From NCBI GenBank assembly GCA_026394395.1, contig JAPKYK010000004.1, forward strand, positions 1 to 44,541: a stretch of DNA of 44,541 nt. Direction: 5' to 3'. The position numbers and the translations under genes were made by a program. The notes below the pieces were generated by a model. It was not told the origin of the DNA and searched no databases. It worked only from the letters and a program-made list of their open reading frames with translations. This DNA comes from Methanomassiliicoccales archaeon. GTDB taxonomy: Archaea > Thermoplasmatota > Thermoplasmata > Methanomassiliicoccales > UBA472. Of this stretch, positions 24,176-33,260 are shown in pieces; the first letter of the stretch is position 1; each line of letters opens with the position of its first letter.

Positions 24176-24206
24176 CTGATGCGGGCTCTAAAACAGGGGC
24201 CTGATA

Positions 24207-24542
24207 TTAATCCTTTATGCTGTTCTTGGACTCCTGTTCCAGCTCCCCTTTCAGCTTCCCCACGGTGCCCTCCATGCGGTCCAGAATGGCCACCACCCTC
24301 TCGTAGAATTCGGAGAGCTTTTCGGTGGTCACGGCGCCTTCGGGCGAAGGGTTGATGAGCCCCTCCTGCTCCAAGATGCGCAGTGAGTACCGCACCTTGT
24401 GCTGGGGGATGTCCAACAGCTCGGACAGGCGGATGATGCCGATGGGCTCGTACTTCTTGATGGCGTTCAACATGACCACGTGCCTCTCCAATAGCTCGAC
24501 CTCGGCCTCGATCTTGCTGGTTAGAACGCTATGCCCCTTCAT
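24207..24542 (-). CDS. Winged-helix transcription regulator
   Basis: From ATG 24542 (GGGAG upstream) the product is 111 residues. RHVVMLNAIKKYEPIGIIRLSELLDIPQHKVRYSLRILEQEGLI is a clear wHTH of the archaeal type, followed by a C-terminal helix (KLSEFYERVVAILDRM). A TATA-like TTTAACTATA lies near 24594. It is divergent from the ABC transporter genes and may control them. Confidence 0.75.
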   Translation of the reverse strand: MKGHSVLTSKIEAEVELLERHVVMLNAIKKYEPIGIIRLSELLDIPQHKVRYSLRILEQEGLINPSPEGAVTTEKLSEFYERVVAILDRMEGTVGKLKGELEQESKNSIKD

Positions 24543-24676
24543 GTCGTCATCTCCCGGCTTCCCGATAGACACGTGATAACATTGGGTATAGTTAAATTCG
24601 TTTCTTCTCCCTTTCGTTCCATTAACGCCGTTCCAGCTCGCACAGATTATATAATCCACGCTGTATCGTTACCTGC

Positions 24677-25405
24677 ATGCCGGCCATCAAGGTGAAAGGG
24701 CTCACCAAGAGGTATGGGGACTTCATGGCCTTGGACCAGGCCACGTTCACCGTCGACGAGGGCGTCTTCTTCGGTTGCTTCGGTCCCAACGGCGCCGGTA
24801 AATCCACCCTGCTCAAGCTGCTGACCGGGCAGTTGTCACCCACCGCTGGATCGGCCGAGGTACTGGGGATAGACCCCGCCAAACAGGCCATAGAGATCAA
24901 GCGCCGGGTAGGCATCGTGCCGGAGGTGGAGAGCCCGCCGTCGTACCTCACGGCCTCGGAGTTCCTGAGGTTCGCCGGCACATTGCACGAGGTGCAATCG
25001 CTGGACGGGCGCATCGAGCGCTGGCTGAACTTCTTTGACCTCAAAGAGGCCGAGGGCACACTGTGCCGCGACCTGTCCAAGGGCATGCGGCAGAAGGTCA
25101 TGCTGGCCGCGGCCTTCATCCACGAACCTAAGCTGCTCTTCCTGGACGAGCCGTTCATCAACCTGGACCCCATCTACCAGCGCAAGCTGCGCGATTATCT
25201 CCTGGAGCTGCGGGACGAAGGGCGCACGGTCTTCCTATGCTCGCACATACTGGACATTGCGCAGAGGATCGTGCAGGACATCATGATCCTGGACCGCGGG
25301 AAGGTGGTGCTGCGTGACAAGGTGGAGAACGTCCTGGTGAACGGCGAGGACCTCGAATCGCTCTTCCTGAGGATAGTGGGCGGGGGCAATGGCATCGCTC
25401 CTTGA
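24677..25405 (+). CDS. ABC transporter ATP-binding protein
   Basis: The 242-residue ATPase has Walker A GPNGAGKS (36-43), a signature LSKGMRQK (133-140), Walker B LLFLDE (153-158) and switch His in CSH. The lysine-containing signature and the DRR/ABC-2 style sequence fit exporters rather than importers. It overlaps the permease gene by 17 bp and forms an operon with it. Together they probably export a lipid, peptide or drug; the substrate is unknown. Confidence 0.9.
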   Translation: MPAIKVKGLTKRYGDFMALDQATFTVDEGVFFGCFGPNGAGKSTLLKLLTGQLSPTAGSAEVLGIDPAKQAIEIKRRVGIVPEVESPPSYLTASEFLRFAGTLHEVQSLDGRIERWLNFFDLKEAEGTLCRDLSKGMRQKVMLAAAFIHEPKLLFLDEPFINLDPIYQRKLRDYLLELRDEGRTVFLCSHILDIAQRIVQDIMILDRGKVVLRDKVENVLVNGEDLESLFLRIVGGGNGIAP

Positions 25406-26846
25406 GCTCATGCTGCGGGAGGAGTACCGCATGCACGTGTCCTACTCCTCGCGCCACATGTTCCTCTCGCTCCCCCTCTACATATTCTTCTTCACCGCGC
25501 TGTTCACCTACGGCATGGGCACCCTGACCGGCGACCTGCGGTTCGTGGACCTGATCACCATGTCCTACGGCGGGGTGTTCATCTACGGGGTCAGCGTGGG
25601 GGCTTTCGGCTTCATCGGCCGGACCATCTTAGAAAGGCGCTACGGCAAGGACAACTTCATACTCAGCATGCCCTTCCTGTACCCCCTGACCTTCCGCAAG
25701 GTGTTCCTAGGGATGTACCTGAAGGACTCCATCTTCTACGCGGCCCTGATGCTCCTCCCCGCCCTGGGCGGCATGGCCTTGGGAGCGGTCATAGCCTCGT
25801 ACTCCCTCGTCTCCGTCCTGTTGATATTCCTGGGGCTCATACTGAGCTTCCTCTACGGCATGTCCCTGAGCTTCTTTATCTCCGTCCTCTATTCCATAGA
25901 CCGCCGGTTGTTCGGGGCAGGGGTGGCCGGGCTGGTGCTGCTGATGTGCGGCTTTGGGCTCACCCACAGCTACGGCATGGAGGTTCTCGTCCCCGGCCTG
26001 GGCTACCAGCTCAACGCGCCGCCCTTCCCTGCGGACTGGTCCGTGGCGTTACCATACCTCGGGATAACCATCGTCCTGACCATCGTCTTCCTCGTCCTGG
26101 CCGTGAACCTGGTCCGGCCCGACCAGCACATCTCCGTCGGAAGGCACAAGGAGCTCTACCAGGAGCAGCTCAAGCGCTTCTCCTTCCTGCGCTCCCCCAC
26201 CCTGATGGCCAAGGAGTTCGTGGACATCCGGCGCTCCGGCCTGGCCACCAAGATGTTCTTCGCCTACATCGTGCCGCTGGTCTTCCTCGGCTTCACCACC
26301 TGGTACATCAACCACGGCCTGAACATCCCGGTGGGCTTCAACGCCGTGTTCTACGGGGCCATGGTGGGCTTCTTCGGGGTGCTCCTCTACACCTGGATGA
26401 CCAACACCGACCTGAACGATTATTACGAGACGCTGCCCGTTTCCGTCCCCCAGATAATAAAGACCAAGCTGGGCGCCTTCTTCATCCTGACCACCGCCGT
26501 CTCCACCCTGTTCGTGGTGCTGATATCGATGCTCAACAACGAATGGCAGCTGCTGTGGCTAGCTCTGATAGTCCTCTACTGCACCACCGTATACATGATC
26601 GTGGCCACGGCCTATCTCACCGGGCTGAACGCCAACTCCTTCTTCCTGAACCCCACCGTGCTCACCAAGTTCACGGCCATATCCATCCTTCCGGACCTGC
26701 TGCTGACCATACTGTCCTTCAGTCTGATGAGCGGGGTCTGGTGGGCCTTGGCCGGCATATTGGGCGTATGCGGGGTGCTGCTCCTCCTCAGCCTGTACTT
26801 CTACAAGGGGATCGGGAGGAAATGGAGCGGGGCCACATTCCAATGA
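25389..26846 (+). CDS. ABC-2-type transporter permease
   Basis: The 485-residue protein has roughly 10-12 hydrophobic helices in two halves (for example LYIFFFTALFTYGMG, LVSVLLIFLGLILSFLYGMS, VVLISMLNNEWQLLWLALI). A central soluble loop (about residues 235-290) lies between them. This is the arrangement of large ABC-2-like exporter subunits. It starts inside the ATPase gene and is followed 36 bp later by another membrane protein gene. It is the membrane partner of the preceding ATPase. Confidence 0.8.
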   Translation: MASLLELMLREEYRMHVSYSSRHMFLSLPLYIFFFTALFTYGMGTLTGDLRFVDLITMSYGGVFIYGVSVGAFGFIGRTILERRYGKDNFILSMPFLYPLTFRKVFLGMYLKDSIFYAALMLLPALGGMALGAVIASYSLVSVLLIFLGLILSFLYGMSLSFFISVLYSIDRRLFGAGVAGLVLLMCGFGLTHSYGMEVLVPGLGYQLNAPPFPADWSVALPYLGITIVLTIVFLVLAVNLVRPDQHISVGRHKELYQEQLKRFSFLRSPTLMAKEFVDIRRSGLATKMFFAYIVPLVFLGFTTWYINHGLNIPVGFNAVFYGAMVGFFGVLLYTWMTNTDLNDYYETLPVSVPQIIKTKLGAFFILTTAVSTLFVVLISMLNNEWQLLWLALIVLYCTTVYMIVATAYLTGLNANSFFLNPTVLTKFTAISILPDLLLTILSFSLMSGVWWALAGILGVCGVLLLLSLYFYKGIGRKWSGATFQ

Positions 26847-26882
26847 GCAATTGATTTATCCTCCGGGGGCCCTTTCCCCGGC

Positions 26883-27446
26883 ATGAGCTGGCAATGGCTG
26901 AGGCGCCTGGTGCACATCAGCGCTCCGCTTTTCTGCGTCTACTATTATCTGCCAGACCTCCTGCTGCCCGGTCTGGCCAAGACCGAGGGGCTGCTCTTAG
27001 TCATGCTTTTCGCCCTGGGGTTCGAAGCGCTTCGGCTCATCTTCCGCATCAAGGTGCCTGGAATGCGCTCCTATGAGTTCGACCGGCCGTCCGCGGCCTC
27101 CTACACCGCCGTGGCGCTGACCTTCGCCTTCCTGTTTTTCCCTATCGAGCTGGTGCTGCCCGTGCTCATAGGCATGGGCTGGGTGGACCCATTGATAGGC
27201 AAGCTGCGCCACAACGGCAGCAAGATGAACCCCGCCCTGCCCATTGCGGCCTACTTCTTCATAATGCTGCTGGGGCTGGGATATTTCTACGGGCTAACGT
27301 TCCCGGTCCTGATCTCCGCCGCCCTGATAGCCCCCATCGCTGTCTACCTCGAGGCGATCAGGTTCAGGTTCATAGATGACGATTTCGTGCTGATCGTGGT
27401 TCCCCTGCTGTTGTTGGGGCTGACATTCGGTCAGCTCCCTTTCTGA
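26883..27446 (+). CDS. Polytopic membrane protein, dolichol-kinase/CDP-diglyceride-like
   Basis: The 187-residue protein has five or six membrane helices. RRLVHISAPLFCVYYYLP near the N-terminus and the later GMGWVDPLIGKLRHNGSKMNPALP resemble the SEC59/dolichol-kinase family, in which a His near the start and a polar loop act in CTP-dependent lipid phosphorylation. The match is partial, so a generic membrane protein remains possible. It probably belongs to the same transcript as the ABC exporter. Confidence 0.55.
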   Translation: MSWQWLRRLVHISAPLFCVYYYLPDLLLPGLAKTEGLLLVMLFALGFEALRLIFRIKVPGMRSYEFDRPSAASYTAVALTFAFLFFPIELVLPVLIGMGWVDPLIGKLRHNGSKMNPALPIAAYFFIMLLGLGYFYGLTFPVLISAALIAPIAVYLEAIRFRFIDDDFVLIVVPLLLLGLTFGQLPF

Positions 27447-27477
27447 CCTGAAAAAGTAAAGGGAGGGCCAGCAGCAT

Positions 27478-27624
27478 CTAGTTGCCCAGGATGCCCTTGC
27501 GCTTGCTGAACTTGGCGATGCCCGTCTCGATGGTCTGGATAGGCCCCTTGTGGCAGATCTCCGCCGCGTCCTTGCTGTCGTGGACCTTGTTGCACACCAG
27601 ACACTGGTAAACCAACTTGGACAT
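27478..27624 (-). CDS. 48-aa zinc-finger-like protein
   Basis: From ATG 27624 the protein begins MSKLVYQCLVCNKVHDS and continues with AAEICHKG, giving CxxC plus C-H zinc ligands. Its stop is TAG, followed by a T-rich stretch suited to termination, so TAG ends translation here as annotated. It converges on the lipid-kinase-like gene. Small CxxC proteins of this type are common in methanogens; function is unknown. Confidence 0.6.
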   Translation of the reverse strand: MSKLVYQCLVCNKVHDSKDAAEICHKGPIQTIETGIAKFSKRKGILGN

Positions 27625-27817
27625 GGGGAAAAGAAATCGAAAGGAGGCATATAATGTTATTCCCGCGGCCGAGGGCGGGCAGGCGAACCATCCGACGTTC
27701 GTAGCAGAAACGTCCAATACCGCATTTTTTCGTGTTGGCATACCCAATCTTTTATCTACAATGATATTTCCGGTGCATCCGCAGGGTTTTTATTTTCTTA
27801 GGTCAATTACCGGAGTT

Positions 27818-28315
27818 ATGAATAAAATCAAGGTCATCAATGAACCCTCGGAACTGGTCTCCATGTTGAGGGCCGTTGATACCCCGGTGAAGAGGGATGT
27901 CCTGAAGGAGGTCACTCTGGAGTGGCGGACGACCAAAGACATCAAGGAAAAGTACGGGGAAGAGGGGGAGAAGGCCTTGATGTTCTTCGAGAAGATGAAG
28001 CTGGTGGAGACCAGATGGCAGCCTTCCGGCGGCAACCGCCCGGAGAAGGCCTATCATACCTACTACAATTCCTTCCACATCAACGCTTCTTGGCCGGTTT
28101 ATGAGATATCCGATGTCCTGTACGCTGCTATGATGCCGGATGATGATTTCAAAGAAGTGGAGAACAACATCCTGGAGCAGGTGGGCAAGGACGGCAAGTT
28201 CGCCGGGGACGTGGCCGAGAACCTGGGAATGACGGCCACCATGCTCAAGAGCCTGGTCAAGCGCTCGATCAAGATGGACTATCGCGGTCACCGCCTGGAA
28301 CTGATAAAGGAGTAA
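27818..28315 (+). CDS. ArsR-like winged-helix regulator
   Basis: From ATG 27818 the product is 165 residues. The N-terminal half ([46 protein letters not shown]) is a wHTH. The C-terminal half has a second wHTH-like helix set ([23 protein letters not shown]). The frame runs further upstream, but that part lacks coding character. It precedes trm56 by 1 bp and is presumably co-transcribed with it. Confidence 0.7.
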   Translation: MNKIKVINEPSELVSMLRAVDTPVKRDVLKEVTLEWRTTKDIKEKYGEEGEKALMFFEKMKLVETRWQPSGGNRPEKAYHTYYNSFHINASWPVYEISDVLYAAMMPDDDFKEVENNILEQVGKDGKFAGDVAENLGMTATMLKSLVKRSIKMDYRGHRLELIKE

Positions 28316-28316
28316 A

Positions 28317-28838
28317 GTGTCCAACATCACCGTGCTCCGGCTGGGTCATCGACCGGAGAGGGACAAGCGCATCACCACCCATGTGGCGCTGACCGCCCGG
28401 GCCTTCGGCGCCAAAGGGATTGTCGTCTCCACCAAGGACCCCGTTCTCGAGGAGAGCGTGCAGGACGTGGTGAAACGCTTCGGCGGCGATTTCACCATCA
28501 CCACCGGGGTCAACTGGCGTCACTATCTGCAGGACTTCCAGGGGACGGTGGTGCATCTGACCATGTACGGCCTGCCGGTGGACGAAGTGGCCTCGAAGGT
28601 CCCGGAGGGGGAGGTGCTGGTGGTCGTCGGAGCGGAGAAGGTCCCCCCCGAGGTGTACCAGAGGGCGGACCTCAACGTGGCGGTGGGCAATCAGCCGCAT
28701 TCCGAGGTCGCCGCCCTGGCCATACTGCTCGACCGCATCTTCCAGGGCAAGGGACTGGTCCGGGACTACCAGGGTGCGCAGATCAAGGTCCTTCCGTGCG
28801 AGAGGGGGAAGAACGTTGTCGAACTACCCAAGCAGTGA
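28317..28838 (+). CDS. trm56: tRNA (cytidine-56-2'-O)-methyltransferase Trm56
   Basis: The 173-residue SPOUT enzyme begins with [30 protein letters not shown] and the cofactor-knot region ([34 protein letters not shown]) are characteristic of archaeal Trm56, which methylates C56 in the tRNA T-loop. Length is close to normal for the family. It lies between an ArsR-like regulator and an HD-domain gene, overlapping the latter by 23 bp. Confidence 0.9.
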   Translation: MSNITVLRLGHRPERDKRITTHVALTARAFGAKGIVVSTKDPVLEESVQDVVKRFGGDFTITTGVNWRHYLQDFQGTVVHLTMYGLPVDEVASKVPEGEVLVVVGAEKVPPEVYQRADLNVAVGNQPHSEVAALAILLDRIFQGKGLVRDYQGAQIKVLPCERGKNVVELPKQ

Positions 28839-29391
28839 GGAGTGCCTCCGCATAATGCGCGAGGAAGGCCTCGCTCCGGTGGTCATCCGCCACGCCTGCG
28901 TGGTCAACGTCGTGGCCATGGTCATCGCCCGAAGGTGCGGGGCCGACCTGGACCTGGTCAACGCCGCCTCGCTGCTCCACGACATCGGCCGTTCGCGAAC
29001 CCACGGCGTGCAGCACGTCTCGGAGGGCGCCCGCATCGCCCAGGAACGCTCGTTACCCGAGGAACTGGTGCTGTGCATCGAGCGCCACATCGCCTCCGGT
29101 TTCACCCCGGAAGAGGCCAAGGACCTCGGCCTACCGGAAGGTGATTACATGCCGGTGACCTTGGAGGACAAGGTGGTCAGCTTCGCCGACAACCTGGTCA
29201 GCGACCGTTCGATAAAGACCACGGCGCAGGCGGCGGAGCGCATGCGCAGCAAGGGCTTCGAGCTCTCGGCCACCCGGATGATAGCGATCGGGAAGGAACT
29301 GGCATCCCGATGCGGGGAGGAGGTCGACGTCCTTCTGGAGAAGGCCAAGGTCCGGGAGAAGGCCGCGGAAAGGTGCGACCAGATGGCCTGA
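28816..29391 (+). CDS. HD-domain protein (TIGR00295-like)
   Basis: From the TTG at 28816 the product is 191 residues. HD motifs are [33 protein letters not shown] and [11 protein letters not shown], the pattern of the archaeal HDIG family TIGR00295 found beside trm56 in many Euryarchaeota. It is a predicted metal-dependent phosphohydrolase whose substrate, probably a nucleotide, is not known. The overlap with trm56 implies translational coupling. An ATG in another register is absent, so TTG is the best start. Confidence 0.85.
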   Translation: MSNYPSSEECLRIMREEGLAPVVIRHACVVNVVAMVIARRCGADLDLVNAASLLHDIGRSRTHGVQHVSEGARIAQERSLPEELVLCIERHIASGFTPEEAKDLGLPEGDYMPVTLEDKVVSFADNLVSDRSIKTTAQAAERMRSKGFELSATRMIAIGKELASRCGEEVDVLLEKAKVREKAAERCDQMA

Positions 29392-29442
29392 CCCGGGCTT
29401 CGATTCTGCAAGCGATTTTTTTTCACAAAGGTTTTATGAGTG

Positions 29443-29829
29443 TCACGTCTTACCAAGGCGCACGCCAGCCGACACCAGTCCTCGGGCCACCGATTCCGAC
29501 CAGCCCTCGATGTCGTTCTGGGTGTAGCCGACGATGGTCGGCTTTCCAGTGGTGCCGGAGGAGGCGTGATAGCGCACCACCTCCCTCGAGGTGGCCAGGA
29601 ACAGCTTGTCCGGGTACCCGTCGCGCAGGTCCTTCTTCACCATGAAAGGCAGCTTGCGCACATCCTCCAGGGTCTGGACGTCCTCCGGGGTCACGTTGGC
29701 ATCCTTCATCTTCTGGCGGTAGAAGAGAGAGAAGGTGTAGAGCTTGTAGACCAGCATCTTCAGCTGCTTGAGCTGGAGCGCCTTCAGCTCATCGATTGGC
29801 ATTACCTCGATTGGATTCCAATAGACCAT
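29443..29829 (-). pseudogene. Truncated phenylacetate-CoA ligase copy
   Basis: The frame encodes only the first 128 residues of a PaaK-type ligase (FYRQKMKDANVTPEDVQTLED, YHASSGTTGKPTIVGYT), then RLGKT and a TGA. The corresponding part of the intact neighbour continues for about 300 more residues. Nucleotide similarity to 31210-31598 is high, so this is a partial duplication. It keeps a ribosome-binding site (GGGAGA) and intact start. It has Gln where the intact gene carries an in-frame TAG, a useful internal comparison. Confidence 0.75.
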
Positions 29830-29865
29830 GCTTCTCCCTCGTATTGAAAATCAGGCGATTATAGT

Positions 29866-30297
29866 CTACTGGAACGTGGCCCCGTCTAGCAGATGCAGCC
29901 CGTCGGCCAGCAGCTTCTCGATCCCTTTCTCGATGTCCTCCACGCGGACGATCAGCACCGCGTAGGGCGGGCTGCGGTAACCGTAGCCGTACTCGATGTT
30001 GATGTCCTTCATGTGGTCCGTGAGGTCGAACAGCCCGCCGGGGCGGTCCTCCATCTGTATGGCCAGGACCTCGGTGAACTTGACCACGAAGCCCTCTTTG
30101 GCGAGCAGGTCGCGGGCGGCCTCCGGCTCATCCACCAGGACCCGTATGACGCCGTAGCCCGCGCCCTCGGCTATGCTGAAACCAAGGATGTTTATCTTCC
30201 CTTCCTTGAGCACCTTGGCCACCGCCCCCAGGCGGTTGGGCCGGTTCTCGGAGAAGATGGATAGTTGCTTGATCCTGTACTTGCCGATGTCGCTCAT
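29866..30297 (-). CDS. ACT-domain protein paired with phenylacetate-CoA ligase
   Basis: The 143-residue protein has two ACT repeats: QLSIFSENRPNRLGAVAKVL with a GYGVIRVLVDEPE strand, then EVLAIQMEDRPGGLFDLTDHM with AVLIVRVED. Such genes commonly accompany archaeal paaK-like ligases and may sense amino or aryl acids. The ATG overlaps the ligase stop (TGATG). The stop is TAG, followed four codons later by TGA; read-through would add only a short tail. Confidence 0.85.
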   Translation of the reverse strand: MSDIGKYRIKQLSIFSENRPNRLGAVAKVLKEGKINILGFSIAEGAGYGVIRVLVDEPEAARDLLAKEGFVVKFTEVLAIQMEDRPGGLFDLTDHMKDINIEYGYGYRSPPYAVLIVRVEDIEKGIEKLLADGLHLLDGATFQ

Positions 30298-31598
30298 CAG
30301 TATTCCCTCCTGTCCACCACGCGTTTGGCCTTGCCCTCGAAACGGGGGAGCGTGCCCGGTTGCACCAGCTCCACGTTGGCCGCCACGTTGAGCACTCCCT
30401 TCAGCCGGTTGGATATGCGCTCGCGCAGGGCGTTCAGCTCGATGATGTTGTCGGTGAAGGCCTCTGGTTTCAGCTCGGCCCTGACCAGCATGCTGTCCAG
30501 GTGCCCCTTGCGGTCCACCACGAGCTGGAACTCGTTCCCCAGCTCTGGATGGTGCATCAACGAGTGCTCCACCTGCGAGGGGAACACATTGATGCCGCGA
30601 ATTATAATCATATCGTCCACACGGCCCGGTATCCTGGTTATGCGCGGATGCGCCCGGCCGCAGGGGCAGTCCTCCTCGTACATGGAGGTTATGTCCCCTA
30701 TGCGGTAACGGACGAGGGGGAAGGCCTCCTTCTGCAGCATGGTCACCACCAGCTCGCCCTTCTCCCCCGGGACCACCGGCTCTCCGGTGTCCACGTCGAC
30801 TATCTCCAGCAAGGCCAGGTCCCTCCAGAAGTGTATGCCGTTCTGCTCGGCGCACTCCATGAACAGCGGTCCGGAGAGCTCGCTGGCGCCGAAGCAGTTC
30901 ATCCCCTTAACGCCCATGGTCTCGTAGATGCGGTCGCGCATGCGGTCGCTCCACGGCTCCCCTCCCAGTAGTCCGTAGCGCAGCTTGGTGTCCTTCTTGA
31001 TGTCGATGCCCCTCTTGGCCGCCACCTCTCCCAGGTACATGAGGTAGGAGGGGGTGCAGGCCATGGCCGTGACCTCCAGGTCGCAGATCAGGTCGATCTG
31101 ACGGTCGGTGTTCCCGGTGGACGCCGGTATCACCGTGGCCCCGAGCTTTTCTGTGGCGTAATGGAACCCCAGCCCTCCGGAGAAGAGACCATAGGTGTTG
31201 CTGACCTGTATCACGTCCTTCTTCCCCAGGCCGAAGGAGGTCATCGCTCTGGCCAAAGATTCCGACCAGTTCTCCAGGTCGTTCTTGGTGTAGCCGACGA
31301 TGGTCGGCTTGCCAGTGGTCCCGGAGGAGGCGTGGTATCGCAGCAGGTCCCCGCGGTCACGCATCATCAGTTTGTTTGGATACCCTTCGCGCAGGTCCTT
31401 CTTGCTCATGAAGGGCAGCTTGCGCACGTCCTCCAGGGTCTAGATGACATCCGGCATGACCCCGGCCTCCCTCATCCTCTGGTGATAGAAGGTGGAGGAT
31501 TCGTACATCCGGCGGGCCATGATCTTCAGCAGCTTGAGCTGAAGCCGGTCCAGCTGGTCTTTGGACATGTATTCTATCTCGGGGTTCCAACCTATCAA
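30297..31598 (-). CDS. paaK: Phenylacetate-CoA ligase with in-frame TAG at codon 53
   Basis: From the TTG at 31598 (GGAGG 7 nt upstream) the frame encodes 433 positions, the usual PaaK length. The AMP-binding loop SSGTTGKPT is at 91-99. CFGASELSGP and the C-terminal hinge region (YRIGDITSMYEEDCPCGRAH) are present. The enzyme adenylates an aryl acid and forms its CoA thioester. Codon 53 is TAG (31440-31442), within VMPDVI-TAG-TLEDVRKLPF. The truncated paralogue has VTPEDVQTLEDVRKLPF, so the amber falls at a Gln position and the rest is intact. This fits pyrrolysine read-through or a fresh nonsense mutation. It is an operon with the ACT gene. Confidence 0.9.
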
Positions 31599-31746
31599 AT
31601 CAAATCCTCCAATAGCCGAATGATGGATGAAAGGGACAGATCACGATCACTGGTCTCGCGAAGCGTGTAGGGCGATAGCACGGAGCATATATATTCTCTC
31701 CTGGCCGGCCTGCGCCGCGTTAAAAGTAAGGTCCACGGCGTTCCGA

Positions 31747-32244
31747 TCAGAACTTCTTTCGAGGGAACTGACCCATCAGATGCCGGTCCTTCAGTTCCTC
31801 GTAGCTGTGTGCGCTCTTCTCCGCCTTCTCTCTGATGCTCAGGTCGTTGTGCCGGACCACCTTTCCAGGCAGGCCCATGACCACCGAACGCGGCGGGACC
31901 TCGGTCATGCTGGTGACCAGGGCGTTCGCCCCGATTATGCACTCGTCGCCGATGATCGCCCCGTCAAGGATGGTGGAGTTTATGCCGATGATGCAGCGGT
32001 CGCCGACCTTGGCTCCGTTGATCACTGCCCCGTGGCCGATGGTGACCTTCTCCCCGATCTCGGTGGGAAAGTCATGGCTCGTATGCAGAACAGCACCCTC
32101 CTGCACGTTGCTGCCCGCGCCCACGCGAATATGATTGGCATCACCGCGCAGAACAGCGGTCGGCCAGACGGAAACTCCTTCGGCCAGTTCGACGTTCCCG
32201 ATGATCACCGCGGCAGCATCCACATAGACCTTACGCTGGGCCAT
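31747..32244 (-). CDS. Gamma-carbonic-anhydrase-like hexapeptide protein
   Basis: The 165-residue left-handed beta-helix protein has hexapeptide repeats (AVLRGDANHIRVGAGSNVQE, VIINGAK-like coils, DRCIIGINSTILDGAIIGDE). Two of the usual zinc ligands are present, His54 and His71. The third, expected at residue 76 in 'GHGAV.H', is Asn (GHGAVINGAK). It may therefore be PaaY-like or structural rather than a carbonic anhydrase. It lies head-to-tail with the paaK operon, as PaaY-type proteins often do in phenylacetate clusters. Confidence 0.8.
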   Translation of the reverse strand: MAQRKVYVDAAAVIIGNVELAEGVSVWPTAVLRGDANHIRVGAGSNVQEGAVLHTSHDFPTEIGEKVTIGHGAVINGAKVGDRCIIGINSTILDGAIIGDECIIGANALVTSMTEVPPRSVVMGLPGKVVRHNDLSIREKAEKSAHSYEELKDRHLMGQFPRKKF

Positions 32245-32282
32245 GCGATTACAAGGACTTCAAAAAAGATAAATTGTTGGCC

Positions 32283-32555
32283 TTATTCCTTGGCCGGCTT
32301 GGCCGCCGGGTGGCGAGCCGTCACCCGCTTGGGGAAGTACTTCAGTATGATGACGTCACCGATTCCCTGTATCCAGCGGAAGGGCACGTTGACCGCCTTG
32401 GAGTCCTCAACCAGCAGGGGGTTGGATTCGCTTACGAAAAGCCCATCCACCTTGCGGTTCTCCACGTCGATGACCAAGTTGTTCACGTTGCCTAAGAACA
32501 CTCCGCTAGGCGTGTACACCTGCATCCCAATGAGCTCAGAAGCCTCCTCTAACAT
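32283..32555 (-). CDS. PRC-barrel domain protein
   Basis: From ATG 32555 (GGGAG upstream) the product is 90 residues. MLEEASELIGMQVYTPSGVF and VDVENRKVDGLFVSESNPLL are the hallmark strands of PRC-barrel proteins, here with the archaeal stand-alone form and a Lys/Ala-rich tail. Related proteins bind RNA or proteins and are linked to ribosome maturation or cell division in archaea. A longer frame exists upstream, but a TATA-like TTTTTAATA near 32585 argues for the short start. Confidence 0.8.
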   Translation of the reverse strand: MLEEASELIGMQVYTPSGVFLGNVNNLVIDVENRKVDGLFVSESNPLLVEDSKAVNVPFRWIQGIGDVIILKYFPKRVTARHPAAKPAKE

Positions 32556-32730
32556 CGGCACTCCCTTTGTCAGATATCGCCATCCTCTATTAAAAAGATT
32601 ATCGGCCATGTTTCCCAGCGGTACATCGCCGGACGCCCGGCCTCGATAGGGGGATGTCACCCCACGCAGAGAGTTCCAGAATACCCAAGGCGGTGGAAAT
32701 TTCCATAACCAGGAAGGATTGTGATAAAGG

Positions 32731-32771
32731 TTATATACAGATGAACTTCAATACGGTTTTGTAACGGTTAC
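32731..32771 (+). promoter_or_regulatory. Thioredoxin promoter with palindromic operator
   Basis: TTATATAC (32731-32738) preceded by AAAGG forms a TATA/BRE pair. The perfect palindrome GTAACGGTTAC (32761-32771) sits at the expected transcription start, a good position for a repressor site. The thioredoxin ATG follows at 32797. Confidence 0.55.
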
Positions 32772-32796
32772 GCACAACCGATGACGAGGTCTCCGA

Positions 32797-33201
32797 ATGA
32801 GCGATGACGAAATTGCAGAGATAAGGAGACGTAAACTTGAAGCGTTGAAGAATCAAACGAACGATACAGGAGTGAAAAAATTGTCCGGAATCACCGAAGT
32901 AAAAGACAGCACTTTCGAGGAGTTCATAAAGAGCGCGCCGTTAGTCATAATAGATTGTTGGGCCCCCTGGTGCGGCCCCTGCCGCATGCTCGCCCCCATC
33001 GTCGAGCAGTTGGCGGAGGAATTTCAGGGCAAGATCAAGTTCGGCAAGCTGAACACGGACGAGAACGAGACCACTCCCATGAAGTTCAATATCACCGCCA
33101 TCCCCACCATGCTAGTGTTCAAAAACGGGGTCCAGGCCGACCGCATCGTCGGCGCGGGCAACAAGGACTTCATGAGGCAGAAGTTCTCCAAGTACCTCTG
33201 A
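32797..33201 (+). CDS. trxA: Thioredoxin
   Basis: The 134-residue protein has the active site WCGPC (58-62), the cis-Pro segment TAIPTMLVFKNG, and a 30-residue charged N-terminal extension (MSDDEIAEIRRRKLEALKNQ) often seen in archaeal thioredoxins. It reduces protein disulfides. The adjacent downstream gene encodes a thioredoxin-reductase-like flavoprotein, its probable partner. Confidence 0.95.
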   Translation: MSDDEIAEIRRRKLEALKNQTNDTGVKKLSGITEVKDSTFEEFIKSAPLVIIDCWAPWCGPCRMLAPIVEQLAEEFQGKIKFGKLNTDENETTPMKFNITAIPTMLVFKNGVQADRIVGAGNKDFMRQKFSKYL

Positions 33202-33260
33202 ACCCCCCCAAACCCCTTCAGCAAACCGTTTAATCCTTTCATCATCATTTTAGCCAATGC

